DNA of 64,000 nucleotides from Mycolicibacterium boenickei (GTDB taxonomy: Bacteria; Actinomycetota; Actinomycetes; Mycobacteriales; Mycobacteriaceae). Under the pieces are notes generated by a model that saw only the letters and a program-made list of their open reading frames with translations, had not been told where the DNA came from and made no database searches. Numbering within the stretch: the first letter of the stretch is position 1; each line of letters starts with the position of its first letter. The DNA is taken from contig NZ_AP022579.1 in assembly GCF_010731295.1 (NCBI RefSeq), positions 5,084,001-5,148,000 of the forward strand. Direction: 5' to 3'. Shown here one piece after another: positions 39,567 to 48,431 of the stretch. The translations under genes and the position numbers were made by a program.

Positions 39567-39613
39567 GCGGTGAGCCGCGAATTAAATCCTGCGGTGAGCC
39601 GCGAATTGAATCC
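39567..39613. repeat. Tandem 23-bp repeat between ribF and rpsO
   Basis: Two copies (39567-39589 and 39591-39613), 24 bp apart, differ by one base: GCGGTGAGCCGCGAATT followed by AAATCC or GAATCC. Each copy contains the mini-hairpin GCGG-TGAG-CCGC. The pair ends four bases before the ribF stop codon, so it lies in the ribF 3' region or the rpsO promoter region. Confidence 0.8.
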
Positions 39614-39617
39614 CGAG

Positions 39618-40604
39618 TCAGTGCGAACTCAGAATCGTGCGCGCCTTGTCGGCATCCCGCTTCATCTCCGCGACCAGTTCTTCCACCCGGTCGAACTTTT
39701 CCATGCCCCGGATGCGGGCCACGAAATCAACCGCGACGTGCTGCCCGTACAGGTCGGCCTCGGTGTCGAGCACGAACGCCTCGACCGTGCGCGTCCGGCC
39801 GGAGAACGTCGGGTTGGTGCCGACCGACACCGCGGCCTCGTAGCGCTCTCCGGGGATCACGGTGCCCATCACCGGGCCGTGCCCCAACACGGTGAACCAG
39901 GCGGCGTAGACGCCGTCGGCCGGGATCGCCGAGAACATCGGTGGCGCCACGTTGGCCGTCGGGAAGCCCAGCACCCGGCCGCGCCCGTCGCCGCGCACCA
40001 CCACGCCCTCGACCCGGTGCGGACGCCCGAGAGCTTCGGTGGCGGCCACGACATCGCCGGCGTCGACACAGGACCGGATGTAGGTCGACGAGAAGGTGAC
40101 CCGCTCGTCACGGTGCTCGGCATCGAGCGTCTCGGTGACCAGCGACATGCTCTCGACCGCGAAACCGAAGCGCTCCCCGGCCGCACGCAGCATCGCCACG
40201 TTGCCCGCGGCCTTCTTGCCGAAGGTGAAGTTCTCCCCCACCACGACCTCCACCACGTGCAGGTCTTCGACCAGCAACTCGTGGATGTAGCGCTCAGGGG
40301 TGAGCTTCATGAAGTCCGAGGTGAACGGCATGACCAGGAACACGTCGACACCGAGTTCCTCGACCAGCTCGGCACGCCGAGTGAGTGTGGTCAACTGCGC
40401 CGGGTGACTCCCCGGAAACACCACCTCCATCGGATGGGGATCGAAGGTCATGAGGACCACCGGCACTCCGCGTGATCGGCCCGCTTTCACCGCGTGGCTG
40501 ATCAGCTCCGCGTGTCCACGGTGAACCCCGTCGAACACCCCGATGGTGACTACACACCTGCCCCAGTCCGTGGGGATCTCGTCCTGCCCACGCCAGCGCT
40601 GCAC
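39618..40604 (-). CDS. ribF: Bifunctional riboflavin kinase / FAD synthetase
   Basis: This 328-residue enzyme makes FMN from riboflavin and then FAD. The N-terminal nucleotidyltransferase domain has GVFDGVHRGH (about 23-32) and the later S-S-T-Y-I-R signature (about 172-177). The C-terminal riboflavin kinase domain (about 190-315) has the GFPTAN motif (R-G-R-V-L-G-F-P-T-A-N-V). It matches Rv2786c. The start region reads MQRWRGQDEIPTDWGRCVVTIG, the usual family beginning. It is divergent from sirR. Confidence 0.96.
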   Translation of the reverse strand: MQRWRGQDEIPTDWGRCVVTIGVFDGVHRGHAELISHAVKAGRSRGVPVVLMTFDPHPMEVVFPGSHPAQLTTLTRRAELVEELGVDVFLVMPFTSDFMKLTPERYIHELLVEDLHVVEVVVGENFTFGKKAAGNVAMLRAAGERFGFAVESMSLVTETLDAEHRDERVTFSSTYIRSCVDAGDVVAATEALGRPHRVEGVVVRGDGRGRVLGFPTANVAPPMFSAIPADGVYAAWFTVLGHGPVMGTVIPGERYEAAVSVGTNPTFSGRTRTVEAFVLDTEADLYGQHVAVDFVARIRGMEKFDRVEELVAEMKRDADKARTILSSH

Positions 40605-40684
40605 GCAATCAGCCTACGACCCGAAGGCGGCACGGTCTGCTCTAGATCCCCCGATCAGGTGATGATTGCCTAAACTTTCCTACT

Positions 40685-41404
40685 GTGAGTCCAGACGGTA
40701 ACCACCAAGACCTCTCCACGGTTGCCCAGGACTATCTGAAAGTCATCTGGACAGCCCAGGAGTGGTCTCGCGAGAAGGTCAGCACGAAACTGCTGGCTGA
40801 GCGGATCGGCGTGTCGGCGTCCACAGCGTCGGAGTCGATTCGCAAACTCGCCGACCAGGGCCTGGTGCACCACGAGAAGTACGGCGCGGTGACGCTGACC
40901 GACGCGGGCCGGAGCGCGGCGCTGGCGATGGTCCGCCGGCACCGGCTGATGGAGACGTTCCTGGTCCAGGAGCTGGGCTACAGCTGGGACGAGGTGCACG
41001 ACGAGGCCGAGATCCTCGAGCACGCCGTGAGCGACCGGATGCTCGACCGCATCGACGCCAAGCTGGGCCACCCCACCCGCGATCCGCACGGCGATCCGAT
41101 CCCCGCGGCCGACGGCCAGGTTCCCACCCCGCCGGCCCGGCAGCTGTCGGCGTGCCAGGACGGCGACGCCGGCACGGTGGCCCGGATCTCAGACGCCGAT
41201 CCGGAGATGCTGCGGTACTTCGACAGCGTCGGCATCAGCCTCGATTCCCGGGTGCGGGTGCTGGCGCGGCGTGATTTCGCCGGGGTGATCTCGGTGGCCA
41301 TAGAAAATCCAGCCAGTCCCGGGGACCCGGCGGGAGCCGATGCCGGCGTCCAGGTCGAGCTGGGCAATCCGGCGGCCGAAGCGATCTGGGTCGTCGCGAG
41401 CTGA
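40685..41404 (+). CDS. sirR: DtxR/MntR-family metal-dependent regulator (SirR)
   Basis: This 239-residue DtxR-family protein has an N-terminal winged HTH (about 10-65; VSTKLLAERIGVSASTASE), a dimerisation/metal domain containing R-R-H-R-L-M-E-T-F-L, E-V-H-D-E-A-E-I-L-E-H-A-V-S-D-R-M (about 95-120), and a C-terminal FeoA/SH3-like domain. It matches Rv2788c in type and probably senses manganese or iron. Only a weak half-site (TGCCTAAACTTT) is visible just upstream, so autoregulation is uncertain. Confidence 0.9.
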   Translation: MSPDGNHQDLSTVAQDYLKVIWTAQEWSREKVSTKLLAERIGVSASTASESIRKLADQGLVHHEKYGAVTLTDAGRSAALAMVRRHRLMETFLVQELGYSWDEVHDEAEILEHAVSDRMLDRIDAKLGHPTRDPHGDPIPAADGQVPTPPARQLSACQDGDAGTVARISDADPEMLRYFDSVGISLDSRVRVLARRDFAGVISVAIENPASPGDPAGADAGVQVELGNPAAEAIWVVAS

Positions 41405-41477
41405 CGACACGCGGGAGCAGATCATCGCGATTTTTACCCGTGCGCGATAGCCGGTTGGGCACCAAGATGTCCTGTTC

Positions 41478-42647
41478 GTGACTGTCTCTCTGCACTGGTT
41501 CCTGCCCACCTACGGCGACAGCCGGCTGATCGTCGGCGGCGGCCACGGCACCCCCGCCGGTGCTGCCGGTGGCGACCGTGAGGCCTCGATCGACTACCTG
41601 GCCTCGATCGTCCGCTCGGCAGAGCGGTTCGGCTTCACCGGCGCGCTGATCCCGACGGGCGCCTGGTGCGAGGACGCGTTCATCACCGCGGCGCTGCTGG
41701 CCCGGGAGACCACCTCGCTGGCGTTCCTGGTGGCGTTCCGCCCGGGCCTGGTCAGCCCGACCCTGTCGGCGCAGATGGCGGCGACGTTCGCCCGGCACGC
41801 ACCGGGACGGATCCTGCTCAACGTCGTCGTCGGCGGCGAGGCGCATGAGCAGCGGGCCTTCGGCGACCATCTGGACAAGGACGCCCGGTATGCGCGCTGC
41901 GACGAGTTCCTCGACGTGGTCCGCCGGCTGCGGGCGGGCGAGACCGTGACGCACAAGGGCGAGTACATCGACGTCGAAGAGGCGTCCCTGGCCCTGCCGC
42001 CCACCCCGGTGCCGCCGCTGTACTTCGGCGGCAGCTCGCAGGCGGCGGGCCCGGTCGCCGCCCGGCACTCCGACGTGTATCTGACCTGGGGCGAGCCGCC
42101 CGCCGCGGTGCGCGAGAAGATCGAATGGATCCGGGCCCTCGGCGAGGAGCAGGGACGCAAGCTGCGGTTCGGCATCCGCCTGCACACCATTTCGCGGGAC
42201 ACCTCCGAGGAGGCGTGGGCACAGGCCGACCGGCTGGTCGCCGCTCTGGACGAAGAGACCGTGGCCGCCGCACAGGCCGGGTTGGCCCGCAGCCAGTCCG
42301 AGGGCCAGAAGCGCATGCTGGCCCTGCACGAGGCCAACCGCGCCAGCGGCACCTGGAGTGACGCCCGCAGCCTGGAGATCGCGCCGAACCTGTGGTCGGG
42401 TGTCGGGTTGGTGCGCGGCGGCGCAGGCACCGCGCTGGTGGGCAGCCACACCGAGGTGGCCGACCGGATCGCCGAGTACGCCGAGATCGGCATCGACGAG
42501 TTCATCTTCTCCGGCTATCCGCATCTGGAGGAGCTGTTCTGGTTCGGCGAGGGTGTGGTGCCGATCCTGCGTGAGCGCGGACTGTTCGGCGGCGGCCCAC
42601 AGTCGGGCGCGCCCGCCTCGATCCCGTTCGTCGGCACGCCGCGATGA
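41478..42647 (+). CDS. FMNH2-dependent alkanesulfonate monooxygenase-like protein (SsuD-like)
   Basis: This 389-residue LLM-class flavin monooxygenase is similar to SsuD. It begins V-S-L-H-W-F-L-P-T-Y-G-D-S-R, has the Arg-rich G-A-L-I-P-T-G-A-W-C-E-D-A-F segment, RILLNVVVGGEAHEQRAFGD near residue 115, and YFGGSSQAAGPVAARHSDVYL near 190. Such enzymes free sulfite from alkanesulfonates, needing reduced FMN from a partner reductase not seen here. It overlaps the SfnB-like gene by four bases. Confidence 0.88.
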   Translation: MTVSLHWFLPTYGDSRLIVGGGHGTPAGAAGGDREASIDYLASIVRSAERFGFTGALIPTGAWCEDAFITAALLARETTSLAFLVAFRPGLVSPTLSAQMAATFARHAPGRILLNVVVGGEAHEQRAFGDHLDKDARYARCDEFLDVVRRLRAGETVTHKGEYIDVEEASLALPPTPVPPLYFGGSSQAAGPVAARHSDVYLTWGEPPAAVREKIEWIRALGEEQGRKLRFGIRLHTISRDTSEEAWAQADRLVAALDEETVAAAQAGLARSQSEGQKRMLALHEANRASGTWSDARSLEIAPNLWSGVGLVRGGAGTALVGSHTEVADRIAEYAEIGIDEFIFSGYPHLEELFWFGEGVVPILRERGLFGGGPQSGAPASIPFVGTPR

Positions 42648-43861
42648 CCGATCTGGCCGGCGCCACCCGTATCTCGTCGGCTCAGTCAGCGCTGGTCATC
42701 GCCACGCAGCTGTCGAGGTCGTTCGCCGAGGGCGCCGGCGCCCGCGACGCGCACCGGATCCTGCCGCACGAGCAGGTTCAGGCACTGAAGGACTCGGGGC
42801 TGCTGGCGCTGACCGTGCCGGCCGAGTACGGCGGGCTCGACGTGCCCATCGCCGTGCTGGCCGAGGTGCTGCGACTGATCGCGCACGGCGATCCGTCCAT
42901 CGGTCAGATCCCGCACTCGCACTTCACGTTCCTGGAGGCACTGCGACTACAGGGCACCCCGGAACAGCAGGCCTACTTCTACGGGCTGGTACTCGATGGG
43001 GCGTTGTTCGCCAATGCCCAGTCCGAACGCGGACCGCATCCCGTCGACGTGGACACCACGACACTCACGGTGGCCGACACGGGTTACGTCCTAAGTGGTC
43101 GCAAGTACTACTCCACCGGTGCGTTGTTCGCCGACTGGCTGATCGTGCGGGCCTCGCACTCCGACGGTTCAGCACAGGTGCCGACGGCCGCCTCACCCAA
43201 GGCGATCGCGTTCGTTCCGCGGGACGCCCGTGGGGTCGAGGTTGTCGACGACTGGGACGGCATGGGCCAGCGGACCACGGCCTCGGGCACCGTCACGCTC
43301 GACGCCGTCGAGGTGCCGGCCGCGCATGTCGTCGAATTCAGTCCGATCTTCGCGCGCCCCACGGTGTACGGGGCCCGGGCCCAGCTGCTGCATGCGGCCC
43401 TCGACGTCGGGATCGCCACCGCCGCGCTGGAGGAGGCGGTCCGTCAGGCCGCCAAGGCCCGGCCGCATTTCGAGGCGTCGGTGTCCAGCGCAGTCGAGGA
43501 CCCGACGCTGGTGCAGGTGGCCGGTGAACTGACCGTGACGGTGCGGGGTGCGCAGGCGCTGCTGGCCGAGGCGGCCCGCCAAGTCGACACGGCGCGGGGC
43601 GATCTCACCGAGGACAGCGCCGCGGCGGCCTCGATCGCGGTGGCGATCGCCAAGGTGGCTGCCGCCCGGGCGGCGGTGGACGCCGGCAGCGCATTGTTCG
43701 AGTTCGGTGGGACCCGCAGCGCCTCGGCCTCGGGCAACCTGTCGCGGTACTGGCGCGATGCGCGGACACACACGCTGCACGACGCCACCCGGTGGAAGAT
43801 CCGCCACATCGGCAACTACACCTTGTCGGGTACGAAACCGCCTCGCCACGGCCAGCTCTGA
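42644..43861 (+). CDS. SfnB-like flavin oxidoreductase of the acyl-CoA dehydrogenase fold
   Basis: This 405-residue protein has the acyl-CoA dehydrogenase fold of the SfnB/DszC group. It starts ISSAQSALVIATQLSRSFAEG, then has AEYGGLDV, AQSERGPHP (flavin region), the G-M-G-Q-R-T-T-A-S-G-T segment and R-Y-W-R-D-A-R-T-H-T-L-H-D near the C-terminus, where true dehydrogenases have a catalytic Glu loop. SfnB-type enzymes take part in dimethylsulfone/sulfonate use. It is co-translated with the SsuD-like monooxygenase. Confidence 0.87.
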   Translation: MTDLAGATRISSAQSALVIATQLSRSFAEGAGARDAHRILPHEQVQALKDSGLLALTVPAEYGGLDVPIAVLAEVLRLIAHGDPSIGQIPHSHFTFLEALRLQGTPEQQAYFYGLVLDGALFANAQSERGPHPVDVDTTTLTVADTGYVLSGRKYYSTGALFADWLIVRASHSDGSAQVPTAASPKAIAFVPRDARGVEVVDDWDGMGQRTTASGTVTLDAVEVPAAHVVEFSPIFARPTVYGARAQLLHAALDVGIATAALEEAVRQAAKARPHFEASVSSAVEDPTLVQVAGELTVTVRGAQALLAEAARQVDTARGDLTEDSAAAASIAVAIAKVAAARAAVDAGSALFEFGGTRSASASGNLSRYWRDARTHTLHDATRWKIRHIGNYTLSGTKPPRHGQL

Positions 43862-43865
43862 GCCC

Positions 43866-44717
43866 TCAGATGTCGAGGCGGCGGTGGTAGGCCTCTCGTG
43901 CCATGGCATCGACCTTGGTGAACGCCGTGTCGAAATGTGCCGCGCGGTATGCCTTGCGCCGCAGATTGTCGGGTATCGCCGAGGCGGCCTTGATCACATA
44001 GCCGAGGCCCCGGGGCACAGCCACCTTGGGTCGCCCGCTGACGACCGCGCCCACGATCGCGTGCGCCACGTCCTCGGGTTCCACGTCTGTCAACGGTCGG
44101 ACCCACTTGGGCGCACTGTTCCCCGCAGAGAGTTCGGTATGCACCACACCAGGCAACACCGCCGTGACGCCGATGCCGACTGGGGCGAGTTCGAGGTGCA
44201 GCGCTTCGGTGAACCCGACGACTGCGTACTTGGTCGCGCAGTAGGTGGCCAGCCCCGGAAACGTGCTCACACCACCCAACGAAGCAATGTTGACAATGTG
44301 ACCGCCGCGTCCTGACATCCGGTGCGCCGCAAGCTTCGATCCGTTGAGGACGCCGAGCAGGTTGATCGCCACCATGCGGTCGGTCATCTCGTCCGCCTCG
44401 TCGATGAAGATTCCGGTGGGCATGATTCCGGCGTTGTTCACCAGCACATCCAGTGGGCCGAGCCGGTCCGCCGTGGCATCCAGAAACTCGGCGAATGACG
44501 TCCGGTCGGTCACGTTGAGTGGCAATCCGCACACCGCACCGCCGGTCGCCTCGGCGAGCTCAGCCGCGGTCTTCTCGACCAGACCGACGTCCACGTCGCC
44601 GAGTGCGACGCGTGCGCCTGCCCGGAGGAACGCCGCGCCGGTCGCCTTGCCGATACCGCGCGCGCCGCCGGTGATCGCCACTACCTGGCCTCGAATACCG
44701 TTGTGTGTCTTGGTCAT
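43866..44717 (-). CDS. Short-chain dehydrogenase, last gene of the beta-oxidation-type operon
   Basis: This 283-residue classical SDR has the nucleotide-binding TGGARGIG (about residues 15-22), N-N-A-G-I-M, a catalytic Tyr/Lys in Y-C-A-T-K-Y and a basic C-terminal tail that may touch membranes. It lies 11 bp behind the acyl-CoA ligase gene, so it is the last of eight minus-strand genes. Its role could be reduction or oxidation of an alcohol or ketone on the substrate of that pathway; no specific substrate is readable. Confidence 0.86.
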   Translation of the reverse strand: MTKTHNGIRGQVVAITGGARGIGKATGAAFLRAGARVALGDVDVGLVEKTAAELAEATGGAVCGLPLNVTDRTSFAEFLDATADRLGPLDVLVNNAGIMPTGIFIDEADEMTDRMVAINLLGVLNGSKLAAHRMSGRGGHIVNIASLGGVSTFPGLATYCATKYAVVGFTEALHLELAPVGIGVTAVLPGVVHTELSAGNSAPKWVRPLTDVEPEDVAHAIVGAVVSGRPKVAVPRGLGYVIKAASAIPDNLRRKAYRAAHFDTAFTKVDAMAREAYHRRLDI

Positions 44718-44728
44718 TCTTGCACCTT

Positions 44729-46336
44729 CTAGTTTCGGGCCAGCTGCCCTTTGAGCAGCTTCCCGGTCTCGTTGCGGGGCAGCATCGGTACAAAGACGAC
44801 GTCGCGCGGCACCTTGTGCCGGGCCAGGTGCGCACGCACGTAGGCCCTGATGCTGTCGGCGTCAACTTCAGCAGCCGGATCGCTGACGATAAAGGCGCGC
44901 AATCGCTTTCCGAAATCGGCGTCATCGACGCCGATCACCGCGACATCCGTGACACCGGGGTGCGCGACAAGGAGGTTCTCCACCTCCAGCGGGAAGACGT
45001 TCTCCCCACCTGAGACGATCATCTCGTCATCGCGGCCGTCGACGAACCACAGCCCGTCGGCGGTGAAGTGCCCGGTGTCACCCGACGACAACAGCCCGTC
45101 GACGATCTCTTTGTTCCCGCCGTCGGTGTAGCCCGAGAAACTCAGCCCACTGGAGACGAAAAGCGTTCCCGTGCATCCTGGTTCGGAAATTCTGCGACGT
45201 TGCTCATCGTAGGCGGCCAGGGTGCATCCAACCGGTGGCCGGCCCACGGTGCCCGGGGCGGCACGCAGGTCGGCGGGTGTGGCGACCGCCGCAACAGCGA
45301 CTTCGGTCGAGCCGTACAGGTTGTAGAGCACGTCGCCGAACACCTCCGCGGTGCGCCGGCACAGGTCCGGTGACAACGCCGAACCTGCGGCGAAAACCAC
45401 CTCCAGCGAGGAGGTGTCGTAGCGGGCGAGCACATCGGGCCCCAGGTCGAGGATGCGCTGCAACATCGTCGGCACGACGATGAGCGCGCCTGCCCGGTGC
45501 GTCTCGATCGACGCAAGAGTGTCCTCGGGATCGAACCGGCGGGCCAGCACGACACGGTTGCCCAGGGCCAGCCCGAGCGAACAGGTGGCCAGGCCGGTGG
45601 CATGGAACAGCGGAGCCGCCACGCAGTAGGTTCCGCCCGCCGGCCACGGGATCCGGTCGAGCAGCTGGGCGGATTGCAGCGGGCTCACCTTGTTTCGCGG
45701 TGCCCCCTTGGGAGTTCCGGTGGTACCGCTGGTCAACAACACCATTCCGCCGACCTTCCCCGGCGCGGGCAGCGGATCGGTCCACTCATCCCCCGCGATG
45801 GCATCGAGCGTCGGCAGTGCCGTCGAGCCATCGGACCACCCGACGATGCGCACGGTAGCCCCCGGCAACACATCGAGCATGGCGGCGAACTCCTCATCGG
45901 CCACGACCGCCGAAACCTGCTCCCGGGCACAGACATCAGCCAACTGCGGGGCCGCGAACCCAGTGTTGAGCAGGACCACCTTGGCCCCGATCTTGCCCGC
46001 CGCCGCCAACGTCAGCATCAGTCCCCGATGATTGCGCTCGAGCACCCCGATCACCGCGCCCGCACCGATCCCCTTGCGAGACAGCCCGCGGGCCAAGGCA
46101 TTCGACGCTCGTTCGAGATCGCGGAAACTCAGCGTCCCGGCCTCGTCCACCAGCCCGGTCGCGTCACCGTAGCGCGCGGCGGTATGGGTGATCAGGCCGC
46201 CGAACGACCCGTACTTGCGGAGGTCGTGCGAGGCCCGGACGGCCCCGAGAGGATCGGTCAGGTCGACCAGACCCCGGCGTTGCAGCACCATCGCCGCCGC
46301 CACGACATCACACAGCTGACGGATGACACCCATCAT
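44729..46336 (-). CDS. Acyl-CoA synthetase (FadD-like AMP-binding enzyme)
   Basis: This 535-residue adenylate-forming ligase has the P-loop LLTSGTTGTPKGAPRNK (about 202-218), the A5 motif NLYGSTEVAV near 340, the A7/A8 region SSGDTGHFTADGLWFVDGRDDEMIVSGGENVFPLEVE, and the catalytic lysine near the end (RNETGKLLKGQL). It activates a carboxylic acid as the CoA thioester and so would start the pathway. It overlaps the alpha/beta hydrolase gene by four bases. Confidence 0.91.
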   Translation of the reverse strand: MMGVIRQLCDVVAAAMVLQRRGLVDLTDPLGAVRASHDLRKYGSFGGLITHTAARYGDATGLVDEAGTLSFRDLERASNALARGLSRKGIGAGAVIGVLERNHRGLMLTLAAAGKIGAKVVLLNTGFAAPQLADVCAREQVSAVVADEEFAAMLDVLPGATVRIVGWSDGSTALPTLDAIAGDEWTDPLPAPGKVGGMVLLTSGTTGTPKGAPRNKVSPLQSAQLLDRIPWPAGGTYCVAAPLFHATGLATCSLGLALGNRVVLARRFDPEDTLASIETHRAGALIVVPTMLQRILDLGPDVLARYDTSSLEVVFAAGSALSPDLCRRTAEVFGDVLYNLYGSTEVAVAAVATPADLRAAPGTVGRPPVGCTLAAYDEQRRRISEPGCTGTLFVSSGLSFSGYTDGGNKEIVDGLLSSGDTGHFTADGLWFVDGRDDEMIVSGGENVFPLEVENLLVAHPGVTDVAVIGVDDADFGKRLRAFIVSDPAAEVDADSIRAYVRAHLARHKVPRDVVFVPMLPRNETGKLLKGQLARN

Positions 46337-47166
46337 GCGGCGGCTCCGATCCCCGTGATGAGCCGAACCACGGACTCGGGGTCATCGAGTTGCGGGCAAT
46401 GGCCTGATCTGGACAGCACGACGAACTCACTTCCTGGAATCTGCTGGTGCAGAATCCGACTCGCATGGACAGGGATGATTCGGTCGCACGCGCCATGCAC
46501 CACCACGGTGGGGCACGTGACGCGGACGTCGCGGTGAGTACCGAGAGCTTCATGCCCGTAACGGAAGGCATCCCGACCCAACGCCGCGACATCAGCGGTC
46601 CTCGACACCAGACCGGACCAATACGTCACCACCTCAGGGTCCGCCGTGATCCCGGGGCCGTAGAGCGCTCTCGGCACAGCGGTCACGGTGAGCCAGCGCA
46701 GCGCGCGCCCCGGAACCGGGATGCGCGCGACGAACAACCAGAATCCGGCCGGGATAGCGCGCTTCCGTGCCATCCTGGCGATCCAGTGGCGTGCGTTGAG
46801 CGGATCGTCCAACGCAATCAGCGCGGCAACCAGATCCGGATTGCGCGCCGCCGCCCGAACCGCCGTCGCCGCGCCGAGCGAGTTTCCCACGAGGACCACG
46901 GGGCCGGTCTCCGCCAGGAGCGCGTCGGCAAACGCATCGAACTGCGGCAGCAACGGGCCGGGGCGGCGGCGATCTGCCCGGCCGAAGCCGGGCAGATCGA
47001 CCGCAAACGCCTGGCGTCCCGATGCTTCCAGCCGCGCGAGCACTCCGCGCCAGGTTTCGGCACTGTCGGCGTAGCCGTGCAGCAGAACCACCGGAGTTCC
47101 GTTGCCGGGCACCGACAGCACCCGGGTGCCCACCCCGCCGAACGTGGCCCGGCTCTCGGTGATCAT
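46333..47166 (-). CDS. Alpha/beta hydrolase
   Basis: This 277-residue hydrolase has the oxyanion HGYADSAETW near residue 30, the nucleophile elbow GNSLGA (about residue 94), a catalytic Asp in H-G-A-C-D-R-I-I-P and a His in S-R-S-G-H-C-P-Q-L-D near 260. The ATG at 47166 overlaps the acyl-CoA dehydrogenase stop in an ATGA; longer forms are antisense artefacts. In this operon it may hydrolyse an ester or lactone of the substrate, or act as a thioesterase (inference). Confidence 0.88.
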   Translation of the reverse strand: MITESRATFGGVGTRVLSVPGNGTPVVLLHGYADSAETWRGVLARLEASGRQAFAVDLPGFGRADRRRPGPLLPQFDAFADALLAETGPVVLVGNSLGAATAVRAAARNPDLVAALIALDDPLNARHWIARMARKRAIPAGFWLFVARIPVPGRALRWLTVTAVPRALYGPGITADPEVVTYWSGLVSRTADVAALGRDAFRYGHEALGTHRDVRVTCPTVVVHGACDRIIPVHASRILHQQIPGSEFVVLSRSGHCPQLDDPESVVRLITGIGAAA

Positions 47167-48431
47167 CCCGCGAGCAGCCCCTTGGCGATGTGGGTCACCT
47201 GTACTTCGTTGCTGCCGGCGTAGATCATCAGCGACTTGGCATCCCGGGCCAGCTGCTCCACCCGATACTCGGCCATGTAACCGTTGCCGCCGAACAGTTG
47301 GACCGCGTCCATCGCCACCTCGGTTGCCGCCTCCGACGAATACAGCTTGACCGCCGACGCCTCCGAGAGCGAGGGAATCTTGCCCGCCTGCAGCTTCTCC
47401 AGTGTCTGGAACACCATGTTCTGCACGTTGATCCGGGCGATCTCCATCTTGGCCAGCTTGAGCTGAATCAGCTGGAACTGGCCGATGTTCTGCCCCCACA
47501 GCGTCCTGGTCTTGGCGTAATCCAGGCAGCGCCGGTGACACTCGTTGATGATCCCCAGTGCCATCAGCGACACCCCGAGCCGTTCCGCGGCGAAGTTCGC
47601 CCGGGCGCTCTCGCGTCCGTCGCCGCCGCCATGCGCTTCGGTCTCCCCCAGCAGTCGGTCCGGGGTGATCCGCACGTTGTCGAAGAACAGCTCACCCGTG
47701 GGCGAGGACATCATGCCCATCTTCTTGAACGCCTTGCCCTGCGTCAGGCCCGGCATACCGGAATCCAGAACGAAAGTCAGCACCGGCCGGTTGCGTTTGT
47801 CGACCCCGGAATCCCCTTTATCCAGCTTGGCGTAGACGATCAGCACGTCGGCGTCCGGGCCGTTGGTGATGAACGTCTTCTGACCGTTGAGGATGTAGTC
47901 GGCACCGTCACGCTTGACGTAGGTCTTCATGCCGCCGAACGCATCCGAGCCCGCATCGGGTTCGGTGATCGCCCAGGCGGCGATCTTCTCCAGCGTCACC
48001 AACTCGGGTAGCCAGCGCTCCTTCTGCGCGAGTGTGCCGCGGCTCATGATGGTGGCCGCGCCCAGGCCGATACTGACACCGATGGTGCTCAGCAATCCGA
48101 TGCTGACCCTGGCGATTTCGGAGACCAGCACCGCAGCCATCGACACCTGACCCGCGAGGTCGCCGAACCCACCGGACGATCCCTCGCTCTTCTCCGGGTT
48201 CGGCTCTCCGGCAGCAATCCTGGCGGCCTTCGCCCGCTCCTTGTCCAGGATCGTCTTGATGGCTTCCGCGGCCACCACATCCAGGCCGAACTCGCTGAAC
48301 AGCGTGCGGGCGATCGGATAGGGCGACAGCGCACCGCTTTCCAAACCGTCGCGATGCGGCTCGATCTCCTTGTCGATGAACTCTCGGACGCTCTCGCGAA
48401 TGAGTTCGTCGGATTCGGACCATTCGATCAT
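47163..48431 (-). CDS. Acyl-CoA dehydrogenase, isovaleryl-CoA-dehydrogenase-like active site
   Basis: This 422-residue FAD enzyme has the signatures AAWAITEPDAGSDAFG (about 150-165) and TRTLWGQNIGQFQLIQLKLA (about 312-331). The canonical C-terminal catalytic Glu is replaced by Ala in IYAGSNEVQ, but a Glu sits in the helix-G E-R-L segment (N-F-A-A-E-R-L-G), the base position in isovaleryl-CoA dehydrogenase. This suggests a branched or bulky acyl-CoA. An insertion rich in Lys/Glu/Gly lies at about 60-95. It overlaps neighbours on both sides by four bases. Confidence 0.92.
   Translation of the reverse strand: MIEWSESDELIRESVREFIDKEIEPHRDGLESGALSPYPIARTLFSEFGLDVVAAEAIKTILDKERAKAARIAAGEPNPEKSEGSSGGFGDLAGQVSMAAVLVSEIARVSIGLLSTIGVSIGLGAATIMSRGTLAQKERWLPELVTLEKIAAWAITEPDAGSDAFGGMKTYVKRDGADYILNGQKTFITNGPDADVLIVYAKLDKGDSGVDKRNRPVLTFVLDSGMPGLTQGKAFKKMGMMSSPTGELFFDNVRITPDRLLGETEAHGGGDGRESARANFAAERLGVSLMALGIINECHRRCLDYAKTRTLWGQNIGQFQLIQLKLAKMEIARINVQNMVFQTLEKLQAGKIPSLSEASAVKLYSSEAATEVAMDAVQLFGGNGYMAEYRVEQLARDAKSLMIYAGSNEVQVTHIAKGLLAG

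Noticed and set aside
40655..40684. Possible MntR/DtxR box before sirR
   Set aside because: Only one half-site (TGCCTAAA) is present, with no matching inverted half at the correct spacing.
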